Of a DNA stretch of 14,249 nt, positions 6,566-13,631 are shown piece by piece (position 1 is the first letter of the stretch; each line of letters starts with the position of its first letter). Under the pieces are notes generated by a model. It was not told the origin of the DNA and did no database searches. It saw nothing but the letters and a program-made list of their open reading frames with translations. The DNA lies in contig CAJATB010000033.1 of NCBI GenBank assembly GCA_903944755.1, positions 1 to 14,249 of the forward strand. Reading direction: 5' to 3'. The position numbers were made by a program, and so were the translations under genes. The DNA is from an uncultured Bacteroidota bacterium. GTDB taxonomy: Bacteria > Bacteroidota > Bacteroidia > Chitinophagales > Chitinophagaceae.

Positions 6566-9277
6566 ATGAGCGAAGAAATAATACATATTAAGCCTTATTT
6601 GAGACTAGCTGGATTAGAACCACTAGTGATTCGTCCCGAAACAAATTTCGTGAACGTAGGAGAAAGAACCAACGTGACAGGATCTAAGAAATTTGCGCGC
6701 TTAATTCGAGAAAATTTATACGAAGAAGCCCTATCCGTTGCACGTCAGCAAGTAGAAAGTGGTGCACAGGTGATTGATGTAAATATGGACGATGCCTTAT
6801 TGGAAGGTGTTAAGGCAATGACTACTTTTTTAAATTTAATGCAAAGCGAACCCGACATTGCACGTATTCCTATAATGATTGACAGTTCAAAATTTGAAAT
6901 CATTGAAGCAGGATTAAAATGCGTACAAGGAAAGTGTATTGTGAATTCTATCTCCATGAAGGAAGGAGAAGCTAAGTTCATTGAGCAAGCTTATATCTGC
7001 AAAGCATACGGCGCTGCAGTAATTGTTATGGCATTTGATGAAGTGGGACAAGCAGATACGAAAGAAAGAAAAATTGAAATATGTAGTCGTGCTTATAAAA
7101 TATTGGTAGAACAAGTTGGATTTGATCCTCAGGATATTATTTTTGATCCTAATATTTTTGCTGTTGCCACAGGTATTGAAGAACATAATAATTATGCAGT
7201 CGATTTTATCGAAGCAACGCGTGTGATTAAACAAAGAATGCCTTTAGCTAAAGTAAGTGGTGGTGTATCCAATGTATCCTTTTCATTCCGCGGGAATGAT
7301 GCCGTAAGAGAAGCAATTCATGCAGTATTCTTATTCCATGCAGTGAATGCAGGTATGGATATGGGTATTGTAAATGCGGGACAGCTAGAAGTATATGACG
7401 AGATTGAACCCGTTTTAAGAAATTTATGTGAGGATGTTATTTTAAACAGAAACAACGACAATAACGAAGCAACCGAGGCCTTGATACAATATGCCGAAAC
7501 TGTAAAAGCAAAAGGAAAAGTAGAAGTAAAAAGTGCAGCTTGGCGCGAAGGCACTGTGGAAGAAAGGTTAGCACATTCATTGATCAACGGCATTACTGAT
7601 TTTATAGATGCAGATACGGAAGAAGCAAGATTGAAATATAGTGCTCCACTAGAAGTGATTGAAGGTCCACTAATGGCGGGTATGAATCAAGTGGGTGATT
7701 TATTTGGAGCAGGTAAAATGTTTTTGCCACAAGTAGTAAAAAGTGCGCGTGTAATGAAGAAAAGCGTTGCAGTATTAACCCCTTTTATTGAGGCAGAAAA
7801 AGAAAGGTTAAAATTAGCATCAACAAGCCCGAATGGCGCAACTAAAGGACCAGCAAAAATATTATTAGCCACTGTAAAAGGTGATGTGCATGATATTGGT
7901 AAAAATATTGTGGGAGTAGTATTAGGATGTAATGGATATGAAATTATAGATATTGGTGTAATGGTGCCTGCTGATAAAATTTTAGCAGAAGCCGTGAAAC
8001 ACCAGGTGGACATTATTGGACTAAGCGGATTAATTACTCCATCATTAGACGAGATGGTACACATTGCAAAAGAAATGAAGCGTCGTGGCATGAACATTCC
8101 ATTAATGATTGGTGGTGCTACTACTTCAAGAATGCATACCGCTGTGAAAATAGCCCCTGAGTATGGCGATGGAGTAATACATGTATTGGACGCTTCTAGA
8201 AGTGTAACGGTTGCAGGATCCTTATTAAACAAGGATCAGAAAAAACCGTTTCTTGCTGAATTAGAAAAATCATACATTCAATTGAAAGCCGACTTTGATA
8301 CGAAAAGAACAACTAAGCAATCATTGCCGTATGCCACAGCTTTAAAAAATAAAGTGCAAATTGATTGGTCCAACTTTAGTGTCACCAAGCCTAGTTTTAC
8401 TGGCAACAAGGCTATTGAAATCACCGACTTGTCGGTACTAGTCGATTATATTGACTGGAAACCTTTCTTTATTGCTTGGGAATTACATGGAAACTTCCCC
8501 GCTATATTAACGGATGGCGTTGTTGGTGAAGTAGCTAGCAAATTATATGCTGACGCGCGCACTTTACTTGATACCATTGTGCAAGAAAAATGGTTGACAG
8601 CAAAAGGCGCAGTAGGTTTTTGGCCAGCAACAGCAATAGGAGATGATGTAATTGTAAAAAATAACGAGGAGTCCACTACACTTCATTTCTTAAGGCAACA
8701 AGCAGTAAAAGCAGCAGGCCAACCTAACTACTCATTGGCCGATTTCATTTGTCCGGCTGCAGAAAATAAAGAAGATTATATCGGTGCATTTGCGGTGACC
8801 ATTCATGGTATTGAAAAACATATCAAAGCATTTGAAGAAAACTTGGACGACTATAATAAAATTATTTTACAAGCACTAGCAGATAGGTTTGCAGAAGCAT
8901 TTGCAGAATACTTACACACTAAAACAAGAAAAGAATTCTGGGGATACGCTAAAGACGAAGTATTAGATAACGAAGCCTTAATTAAAGAAAGCTATGTGGG
9001 GATTCGTCCAGCACCAGGTTACCCGGCTTGCCCAGACCATACCGAAAAATATACTTTATTTAATTTGTTGGAAACCGAAAAGCATACAGGCATTACACTT
9101 ACTGAAAGCTTAGCCATGTACCCAGCATCAAGTGTATGTGGATGGTATTTTGCAAACCCACAAAGTCAATATTTTGGATTAGGGAAAATTGGACAAGACC
9201 AAGTTGCAGACTATACAATTAGGAAAAAGCAAACATTAGAATACATTACAAGATGGCTACAACCAGTAATTGACTAA
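6566..9277 (+). CDS. metH: methionine synthase, folate-, cobalamin- and reactivation-domain subunit (split MetH)
   Basis: This protein transfers the methyl group of 5-methyltetrahydrofolate to cobalamin and on to homocysteine held by the preceding gene product. The ATG at 6566 gives 903 residues; an upstream in-frame TTG overlaps the previous gene and is not needed. Order of domains: pterin-binding barrel (NVGERTNVTGS 30-40, DVNMDD 71-76), helical cobalamin cap (about 330-425), Rossmann cobalamin domain with D440-V-H442-D-I-G445, His442 being the lower axial ligand, and S-adenosylmethionine-dependent reactivation domain (about 600-903) with R814-PAP-GY819 and a YFGLGKIGQDQV end. All known catalytic motifs of MetH modules 2-4 are present. 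The N-terminus (YLRLAGLEPL) aligns with the E. coli linker-folate domain boundary, so nothing seems lost at the split. Its stop codon directly abuts that of the convergent downstream gene. Confidence 0.96.
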   Translation: MSEEIIHIKPYLRLAGLEPLVIRPETNFVNVGERTNVTGSKKFARLIRENLYEEALSVARQQVESGAQVIDVNMDDALLEGVKAMTTFLNLMQSEPDIARIPIMIDSSKFEIIEAGLKCVQGKCIVNSISMKEGEAKFIEQAYICKAYGAAVIVMAFDEVGQADTKERKIEICSRAYKILVEQVGFDPQDIIFDPNIFAVATGIEEHNNYAVDFIEATRVIKQRMPLAKVSGGVSNVSFSFRGNDAVREAIHAVFLFHAVNAGMDMGIVNAGQLEVYDEIEPVLRNLCEDVILNRNNDNNEATEALIQYAETVKAKGKVEVKSAAWREGTVEERLAHSLINGITDFIDADTEEARLKYSAPLEVIEGPLMAGMNQVGDLFGAGKMFLPQVVKSARVMKKSVAVLTPFIEAEKERLKLASTSPNGATKGPAKILLATVKGDVHDIGKNIVGVVLGCNGYEIIDIGVMVPADKILAEAVKHQVDIIGLSGLITPSLDEMVHIAKEMKRRGMNIPLMIGGATTSRMHTAVKIAPEYGDGVIHVLDASRSVTVAGSLLNKDQKKPFLAELEKSYIQLKADFDTKRTTKQSLPYATALKNKVQIDWSNFSVTKPSFTGNKAIEITDLSVLVDYIDWKPFFIAWELHGNFPAILTDGVVGEVASKLYADARTLLDTIVQEKWLTAKGAVGFWPATAIGDDVIVKNNEESTTLHFLRQQAVKAAGQPNYSLADFICPAAENKEDYIGAFAVTIHGIEKHIKAFEENLDDYNKIILQALADRFAEAFAEYLHTKTRKEFWGYAKDEVLDNEALIKESYVGIRPAPGYPACPDHTEKYTLFNLLETEKHTGITLTESLAMYPASSVCGWYFANPQSQYFGLGKIGQDQVADYTIRKKQTLEYITRWLQPVID

Positions 9278-10027
9278 TTATACTTTTTCAAACAACCACC
9301 ATAAACGTTTACGAGGCTTAGCTTTGTAATTGGCACCCATGTATCTTTTAATATACTCGATAGCTTCATGAGTGTCGTCCGTGAATAAAATATAATTTTT
9401 ATCTTCTGGTGAAATAGTACCTCCTTCAATCATATGTTCCATCCAATGCCGGAATGGTTCATAAAATTCTTTCCCCATCACCACAATGGGGAAATCTTTA
9501 ATCACTTTAGTTTGTATTAGGGTAAGCGTTTCAAAAAATTCATCTTGGGTTCCAAAGCCGCCTGGCATAATCACAAAGGCATAGGAGTATTTCACTAACA
9601 AAACTTTCCGAACAAAGAATAAATCAATCGTGATAGACCTATGCACGTATGGATTTGGCTCTTGCTCATAAGGTAGTTTAATATTACATCCAATTGATTT
9701 GCCCCCGTTTTCAAAAGCACCTCTATTGGCCGCTTCCATAATACCAGGACCGCCGCCCGTCATGGTAGTAAATCCAGCTGCTGCAATTTGCTTTCCCATT
9801 TCCCGAGCAAGTATATAAAAAGGATGATCCTCTTTAAACCTAGCAGATCCGAAAACAGTGATACATGGCCCAATAAAATGCAAAGCCCTAAATCCCTTTA
9901 TAAATTGAATAAATATGGTTAAAGCAAAACCTAATTCATGAAGCCTTGATTTAGGACCTTCTAACCCGTACGATTTTACCGCAGGGATAATACGACGCTT
10001 TAAGGGAGTCTTGGAGTCCTGGTTCAT
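9278..10027 (-). CDS. LOG-family protein (TIGR00730-type nucleoside 5'-monophosphate phosphoribohydrolase)
   Basis: A 249-residue cytosolic protein of the LOG (lonely guy) family, related to lysine decarboxylase-like folds. Members hydrolyse the N-glycosidic bond of cytokinin riboside or other nucleoside monophosphates. The diagnostic motifs are present: GGGPGIMEAANRG (91-103) and PGGFGTQDE (155-163, with catalytic-type Glu163). ITVFGSARF (56-64) opens the Rossmann-like domain. Residues 1-50 form an N-terminal extension with a hydrophobic helix near 34-50, common in longer bacterial members. No cytokinin biosynthesis partner is visible, so a nucleotide salvage or housekeeping role is as likely as cytokinin activation. 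It converges on metH with no intergenic base and diverges from the gene at 10130 across an AT-rich gap. Confidence 0.9.
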   Translation of the reverse strand: MNQDSKTPLKRRIIPAVKSYGLEGPKSRLHELGFALTIFIQFIKGFRALHFIGPCITVFGSARFKEDHPFYILAREMGKQIAAAGFTTMTGGGPGIMEAANRGAFENGGKSIGCNIKLPYEQEPNPYVHRSITIDLFFVRKVLLVKYSYAFVIMPGGFGTQDEFFETLTLIQTKVIKDFPIVVMGKEFYEPFRHWMEHMIEGGTISPEDKNYILFTDDTHEAIEYIKRYMGANYKAKPRKRLWWLFEKV

Positions 10028-10074
10028 AAATAATAAAAATTAACAAATTCAATAGTATAAAGTTAAAATAAATA

Positions 10075-10107
10075 TTGAAGTTGTGTTCTTTAAATTAACT
10101 AAATTTG
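10075..10107 (+). promoter_or_regulatory. promoter candidate in the divergent intergenic region
   Basis: TAAATTTG (10100-10107) matches the -7 consensus TAnnTTTG; a TTG at 10075-10077 lies 22 nt upstream as a possible -33 element. The start site would fall near 10112-10116, on top of the first possible ATG (10115) and about 15 nt before the second (10130). The region 10028-10114 is very AT-rich and should also hold the minus-strand promoter of the LOG gene, for which I see no clean match. Confidence 0.45.
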
Positions 10108-10129
10108 AAACTGGATGAATCATAAAGCT

Positions 10130-11506
10130 ATGAAGAAAATGATACGCGTTGGTCTACTAATTTTTATTTCCTGCACTTATGTTATTGGATTTTCGCAAAA
10201 TAATTTAGTAGTAGAACAAATTCAGGTGTATTCATCCTTAAACCCAAATGCTACTTATTGGCAGCTACCTAGCAATGTTAATCCAATATTAGCCGCACTA
10301 GACAAAGGCTATTTTTCGGAATTAAATTTACAAAGAGAAAAAAACTATCCCCTTGTTCAAAAGACATTAACAAAGTTGAACCAAATGGGGAAAATAGTTA
10401 TCAATTGGGAAAATAGTAGTACTGTTCCCTACCACGCTTATATAGAATTGTACGAGGTATCACCCGATTTCGCTTATAAAAATGAATTAGTTAATATCCC
10501 ATTAAATAAAAAGGACAGCGTGCATTCTTTTTGGCTAATTGGCTGTAGCATTTTTAATCAGGACAAAGAAAAAGTAAATGCTAAAAATATTTTAATGGGC
10601 TTACTTCCCATTCATTCCTTGGGAATGGGTTATACAATTACTACATCAGCTAGTGTGCCAACAAGTATATATCAGGCAATCACAAAAGGCGTTTCTTTAC
10701 TTTCTACACAATCAGGCGAATTAGATTATATAGAAGCCAAAATGCCTATGGCTTATGCAATTGATAATTATTGGATGCCCCTTATTCATAACCAACCAAG
10801 AACAATTATTGATACCTCAAAAGGTTTTCTTGCTTTCGCAAAAGAAGACAGGGGTCATTTATTAAGAATTCCAGCTGCCGTCCTAAATAAAATAAACACA
10901 AGAGACCGGTCGGCAAATAATCCATTTAGTGAAATAGTTACTTATATAAAGAAAAACAGGTCCAATACCAATAGCAACGAGTACTATGAAGTATTACAGT
11001 CCTTAAGGGATGTTACTAATAATATTGATTACACCATTAAAGGCTTTATTGAATTTGACAATATTGGCCTTAAGGACGAATCGGGAACCAGCAATGCAAT
11101 TGTTTTTTTACCCGACTCCATGCATACCATTTACCAAGGCAATGATAGTGTTGGTAATTTTAGTGTGCGAGAAAATGTAGCGGAAAAAAATAAAGCTTAT
11201 AACCCCAATATAATTTATAACGGTTATGATTCTACTAAACAATACGCACTAAATACATATTACGCTAAGCAACCAATTATACATTCAAGAGTTGTTGAAG
11301 GAAAAATAAAAAATCATAGTTTCACTATTCAACTTAATTATGAGAATAATTTAAATACCATACTGCTTGATAATAAAATTGTTTTAGTAACGGGTGGGCA
11401 AAAGAAACCGGTACAAATGGTTGTAACCCAAAATAGTGCCGACCCATTACTACTTGACTTATTACTGCTTATAGCGAGTAGTGAAATTTTTCAATATCCT
11501 TCCTAA
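10130..11506 (+). CDS. secreted protein of unknown function
   Basis: I do not recognise the family. The protein has 458 residues from the ATG at 10130, chosen because MKKMIRVGLLIFISCTYVIG is a proper signal peptide start and because the predicted transcription start lies at the other candidate ATG, 10115 (463 residues). Likely cleavage is before Gln24-Asn-Asn (GFS/QNN), so it is exported to the periplasm or beyond. The mature chain is rich in Asn, Lys and Tyr, with no transmembrane segment and no enzyme motif. A long Leu run (LLLDLLLLIASSEIF) close to the C-terminus is its only other hydrophobic stretch. The next gene, exodeoxyribonuclease III, starts 13 nt later, so they may share a transcript, although a common pathway is not evident. 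Confidence 0.75.
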   Translation: MKKMIRVGLLIFISCTYVIGFSQNNLVVEQIQVYSSLNPNATYWQLPSNVNPILAALDKGYFSELNLQREKNYPLVQKTLTKLNQMGKIVINWENSSTVPYHAYIELYEVSPDFAYKNELVNIPLNKKDSVHSFWLIGCSIFNQDKEKVNAKNILMGLLPIHSLGMGYTITTSASVPTSIYQAITKGVSLLSTQSGELDYIEAKMPMAYAIDNYWMPLIHNQPRTIIDTSKGFLAFAKEDRGHLLRIPAAVLNKINTRDRSANNPFSEIVTYIKKNRSNTNSNEYYEVLQSLRDVTNNIDYTIKGFIEFDNIGLKDESGTSNAIVFLPDSMHTIYQGNDSVGNFSVRENVAEKNKAYNPNIIYNGYDSTKQYALNTYYAKQPIIHSRVVEGKIKNHSFTIQLNYENNLNTILLDNKIVLVTGGQKKPVQMVVTQNSADPLLLDLLLLIASSEIFQYPS

Positions 11507-11519
11507 GCCCCAATAATTT

Positions 11520-12290
11520 ATGCGTATAGTTAGTTATAATGTAAATGGCATTCGTGCTGCAATTAAAAAAGGTTTAATAGAATGGCTAACCGACTATCCG
11601 GTAGATGTGTTTTGTGTGCAAGAAACCAAAGCTGCACCTACTGACATTGACCTAAGTTTATTTACTTCCCTGGGCTATCATGTTGCCTGGTATCCTGCTC
11701 AAAAAAAAGGATATAGCGGGGTAGCTATTTTTAGTAAAAAAAAGCCAAGCGAAATTTTTTATGGCAATGGCCATACCATGAGTGATTCAGAGGGACGTGT
11801 TGTTAGAATAGACCTTGGTGATTTAACAATTATTAATGCTTATTTTCCATCTGGCACAAGTGGGGAAGAACGACAAACCTATAAATATCAATGGTTGAAC
11901 GAGTTTAATAAATGGATACAATTAATAAAAAAAGAAAGGCCAAATATAATTGTACTAGGCGATTATAATATTGCTCATAAAGAAATAGATATTCATGACC
12001 CAAAAGGAAATAAAAAATCATCTGGTTTTTTACCTGAAGAACGTGCATGGATGGATCAGTTTTTAGCAAATGGATGGGTAGATAGCTTTAGACAAAAAAA
12101 TCCCGAAGTAACTGGTGCCTATTCTTGGTGGAGCCAACGCTTCCCAACGGTAAGGTTGCAAAATAAAGGATGGAGGATTGACTATATCTGTACGACCGAA
12201 GCATTAGCCCCTTCAATTAAATTAGCTACTATCCTACCCATGGTAAAACATAGCGATCATTGTCCAATTGTACTTGAAATAAAAAAATAA
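11520..12290 (+). CDS. xth: exodeoxyribonuclease III (AP endonuclease)
   Basis: Mg-dependent AP endonuclease and 3'-5' exonuclease of base excision repair, in the exonuclease-endonuclease-phosphatase fold. The 256-residue length is right for the family (about 250-270). The catalytic set is complete: Asn7 (SYNVNGIRAA), Glu35 (VQETKA), Tyr108 (NAYFPSG), Asp148 and Asn150 (LGDYNIAH), Asp221 (WRIDYI), and Asp246-His247 (KHSDHCPI). The WWSQRF segment (203-208) and the HDPKGN stretch are typical of the ExoA/Xth subgroup. It lies 13 nt after the secreted-protein gene and 4 nt before the DUF4286 gene, so the three probably form an operon. Confidence 0.96.
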   Translation: MRIVSYNVNGIRAAIKKGLIEWLTDYPVDVFCVQETKAAPTDIDLSLFTSLGYHVAWYPAQKKGYSGVAIFSKKKPSEIFYGNGHTMSDSEGRVVRIDLGDLTIINAYFPSGTSGEERQTYKYQWLNEFNKWIQLIKKERPNIIVLGDYNIAHKEIDIHDPKGNKKSSGFLPEERAWMDQFLANGWVDSFRQKNPEVTGAYSWWSQRFPTVRLQNKGWRIDYICTTEALAPSIKLATILPMVKHSDHCPIVLEIKK

Positions 12291-12294
12291 ATAC

Positions 12295-12597
12295 ATGTAC
12301 GTTCAAAACATTAGTTTTCAAATTGCGCCTACTTTAGAAATTCAATGGTTAGAGTGGATGAAAACAAAATTAATACCACTTTTTTCCGCAACAGGTTGTT
12401 TTAATGAAAGTAAATTCTACCAATTGGACGTAACCGCCGACCAAGCACCCACCTATACGCTACAATTATTTACTTCGGACCAAGGCCTTTTGAACAATTA
12501 CCTTGAACAACATGCAAATAAGCTATTACAGGAAATACAGGCAATTTGGGGGGACCAATGCTTTCATTTTAGCACAACAATGAAAATTGTGAATTGA
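12295..12597 (+). CDS. DUF4286 family protein
   Basis: A 100-residue cytosolic protein with the features of DUF4286, a small family common in Bacteroidota: an N-terminal strand MYVQNISFQI, then WLEWMKTKLIPLFSATGCF, YTLQLFTSD and a final strand. The predicted fold is a small alpha/beta sandwich like the ferredoxin-like dimeric barrels. The function is unknown and no catalytic residues stand out. Translation starts 4 nt after the xth stop, suggesting coupled expression. The assignment is from remembered family pattern, not a search. Confidence 0.8.
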   Translation: MYVQNISFQIAPTLEIQWLEWMKTKLIPLFSATGCFNESKFYQLDVTADQAPTYTLQLFTSDQGLLNNYLEQHANKLLQEIQAIWGDQCFHFSTTMKIVN

Positions 12598-12705
12598 TTG
12601 TGGATAGTTAGTGCCGCGAAAGCCGCCATAGGCCTATATTTCAGAAAATATGCTTCCGAAAGTCAATAAAATCAACACTTTACGTAATTATACTGTAATG
12701 TGAGA

Positions 12706-12766
12706 TTCCCTATGAGGAAGATCATTTTCCTTGAAAACCTTACTATTTAAGGGTTTAAGTGGAAAA
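12706..12766 (+). repeat. nested inverted repeats upstream of the HU promoter
   Basis: The gap 12598-12855 has no gene I can support. In it, TTCC (12706-12709) faces GGAA (12716-12719). TTTTCC (12725-12730) faces GGAAAA (12761-12766) and encloses a second stem, AAACCTT (12735-12741) with AAGGGTTT (12749-12756, one bulged G). AGGAA (12715-12719) could alternatively pair with TTCCT (12727-12731). An A-rich run, not a U-tract, follows, so this is not a standard plus-strand terminator. The rest of the gap includes only a 10-bp palindrome ATAGGCCTAT (12628-12637). Confidence 0.35.
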
Positions 12767-12796
12767 ATAAAATAAAAAAATAGTGCAAAATATTTT

Positions 12797-12823
12797 TTTG
12801 ATTCATAAAACCCAATAAATTTG
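12797..12823 (+). promoter_or_regulatory. promoter of the HU gene
   Basis: TAAATTTG (12816-12823) matches TAnnTTTG. A T-run ending in TTTG (12797-12800) lies 15 nt upstream, slightly closer than usual for a -33 element. A transcription start near 12829 would give a leader of about 25-30 nt before the ATG at 12856, and the A/T tracts upstream suit a strong promoter. Confidence 0.5.
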
Positions 12824-12855
12824 TCCTATCGTTTAAAACTATAAAAAACACATCT

Positions 12856-13125
12856 ATGAACAAAGCAGAATTGATCGCACACATTGCTGACGCTGTTGGT
12901 TGTCCAAAAACACAAGCTAACGCATCTCTAGACGCTTTTATCGAAGCAGTAACTAAATCTTTGAAAAAAGGTGATAAAGTAACTTTAGTAGGTTTTGGTA
13001 CTTTCTCAGTATCTAAGCGTGCTGCAAGAACTGGTCGTAACCCACAAACAGGTGAAACAATCAAGATTAAAGCTAAAAAAGTTGCACGTTTCAAGGCTGG
13101 TAAAGAATTGAGCGGCAAGTTGTAG
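12856..13125 (+). CDS. hup: HU family DNA-binding protein
   Basis: A nucleoid-associated protein of 89 residues, the usual HU length (about 90); it binds and bends DNA as a dimer. MNKAELIAHIADA forms the first helix, VTLVGFGTFSVSKRAARTGRNPQTGETIKI (43-72) is the HU/IHF signature and the DNA-embracing arm including the Asn-Pro intercalating pair, and KKVARFKAGKELSGKL is the C-terminal helix. Codon use differs from its neighbours: Arg is mostly CGT and Gly often GGT, where most other genes here use AGA/AGG, as expected for a highly expressed gene. It has its own promoter and intrinsic terminator and is monocistronic by that reading. Confidence 0.97.
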   Translation: MNKAELIAHIADAVGCPKTQANASLDAFIEAVTKSLKKGDKVTLVGFGTFSVSKRAARTGRNPQTGETIKIKAKKVARFKAGKELSGKL

Positions 13126-13144
13126 TTTAAATTAATTTGAAATA

Positions 13145-13189
13145 AAACCCCTCGAATAGTCAAATATTCAAGGGGTTTTTTTATTTTTA
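13145..13189 (+). terminator. intrinsic terminator of the HU gene
   Basis: AAACCCCTCGAATA (13145-13158) pairs with TATTCAAGGGGTTT (13165-13178), 14 positions with a single C-A mismatch and a 6-nt loop, followed by a U-rich run (13176-13189). It begins 19 nt after the HU stop codon. Confidence 0.9.
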
Positions 13190-13221
13190 CAGTCTATTCA
13201 CTATTTAAACAACGTAATATC

Positions 13222-13365
13222 ATGGGAAGAGGAGATAAAAAAACAGCTAAAGGCAAAAGATTCATGGGATCTTTCGGAGTAAGCAGACCACACAAAATAG
13301 CTACTACTGCACCTAAGCCAGCAGCAGCTACCACTGCAGCAAAAACAACTAAAGCAAGCGCTTAA
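13222..13365 (+). CDS. small ribosomal subunit protein bTHX
   Basis: A 47-residue basic protein starting MGRGDKKTAKGKRFMGSFGV and continuing SRPHK, close to the bTHX consensus as I recall it (MGKGDKKT-x2-GK-x4-G-x-YG-x-SRP). bTHX is a small peptide seated in the head of the 30S subunit in Thermus; Bacteroidota have a version with an Ala/Lys-rich tail. Here residues 28-47 are an Ala/Thr/Lys/Pro tail, likely disordered. It is short enough to be missed by gene finders. It lies between two intrinsic terminators (13145-13189 and 13381-13403). There is little room for a promoter of its own, and only 32 nt separate the first U-tract from its ATG. Confidence 0.85.
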   Translation: MGRGDKKTAKGKRFMGSFGVSRPHKIATTAPKPAAATTAAKTTKASA

Positions 13366-13380
13366 AATTTGTATAAAGAT

Positions 13381-13403
13381 CCCCGAAGAATCGGGGTTTT
13401 TTT
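13381..13403 (+). terminator. intrinsic terminator after bTHX
   Basis: CCCCGA (13381-13386), tetraloop AGAA, TCGGGG (13391-13396), then seven T (13397-13403). It is a compact GC-rich stem with a U-tract, 15 nt after the bTHX stop codon. Confidence 0.92.
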
Positions 13404-13407
13404 ATGC

Positions 13408-13415
13408 TAAATTTG
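13408..13415 (+). promoter_or_regulatory. -7 element TAAATTTG for the small CxxC protein gene
   Basis: TAAATTTG matches TAnnTTTG and ends 5 nt before the ATG at 13421. It directly follows the bTHX terminator, whose stem and T-run occupy the place where a -33 element would be; no TTG is seen there. If used, the transcript would begin at or within a base or two of the start codon. Confidence 0.4.
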
Positions 13416-13420
13416 CATGT

Positions 13421-13630
13421 ATGAAAAAGCTTTCATTTTTATTTACATTATTACTCTTAACAACTATTGGTTTTGGACAATGTTCTATTTGTACCAAAAC
13501 TGCAAGTCAAATTGGAGAAGAAGCTGGCAAAGGTTTTAATGCCGGGGTATTATACCTAGCTGCAATGCCCTTTGCAATTATTGGATACATAGCTTACAAA
13601 TGGTGGAAAAACGAAAACACTGCCGCCTAA
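13421..13630 (+). CDS. small exported membrane protein with a CxxC motif
   Basis: A 69-residue protein with signal peptide MKKLSFLFTLLLLTTIGFG and likely cleavage before Gln20-Cys21. The mature chain opens with Cys21-Ser-Ile-Cys24, continues with a short soluble stretch, then one hydrophobic segment (about 42-60, GVLYLAAMPFAIIGYIAYKWW) and a short charged tail. The mature product would be about 50 residues and anchored in the inner membrane with the CxxC outside. I recall similar small Cys-x2-Cys proteins in Bacteroidota but no assigned function; metal or haem-related binding, or thiol chemistry, are guesses. The FkbM methyltransferase gene starts 1 nt after its stop, so the two are cotranscribed. 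Confidence 0.75.
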   Translation: MKKLSFLFTLLLLTTIGFGQCSICTKTASQIGEEAGKGFNAGVLYLAAMPFAIIGYIAYKWWKNENTAA

Positions 13631-13631
13631 C

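Noticed and set aside
7687..8232. 181-codon minus-strand open frame inside metH
   Set aside because: It lies fully antisense to the conserved cobalamin-binding region and its translation resembles no protein I know; a shadow of the coding strand.
12747..13163. 138-codon minus-strand open frame across HU
   Set aside because: It runs antisense through HU, its promoter and the terminator hairpin, with no protein-like features.
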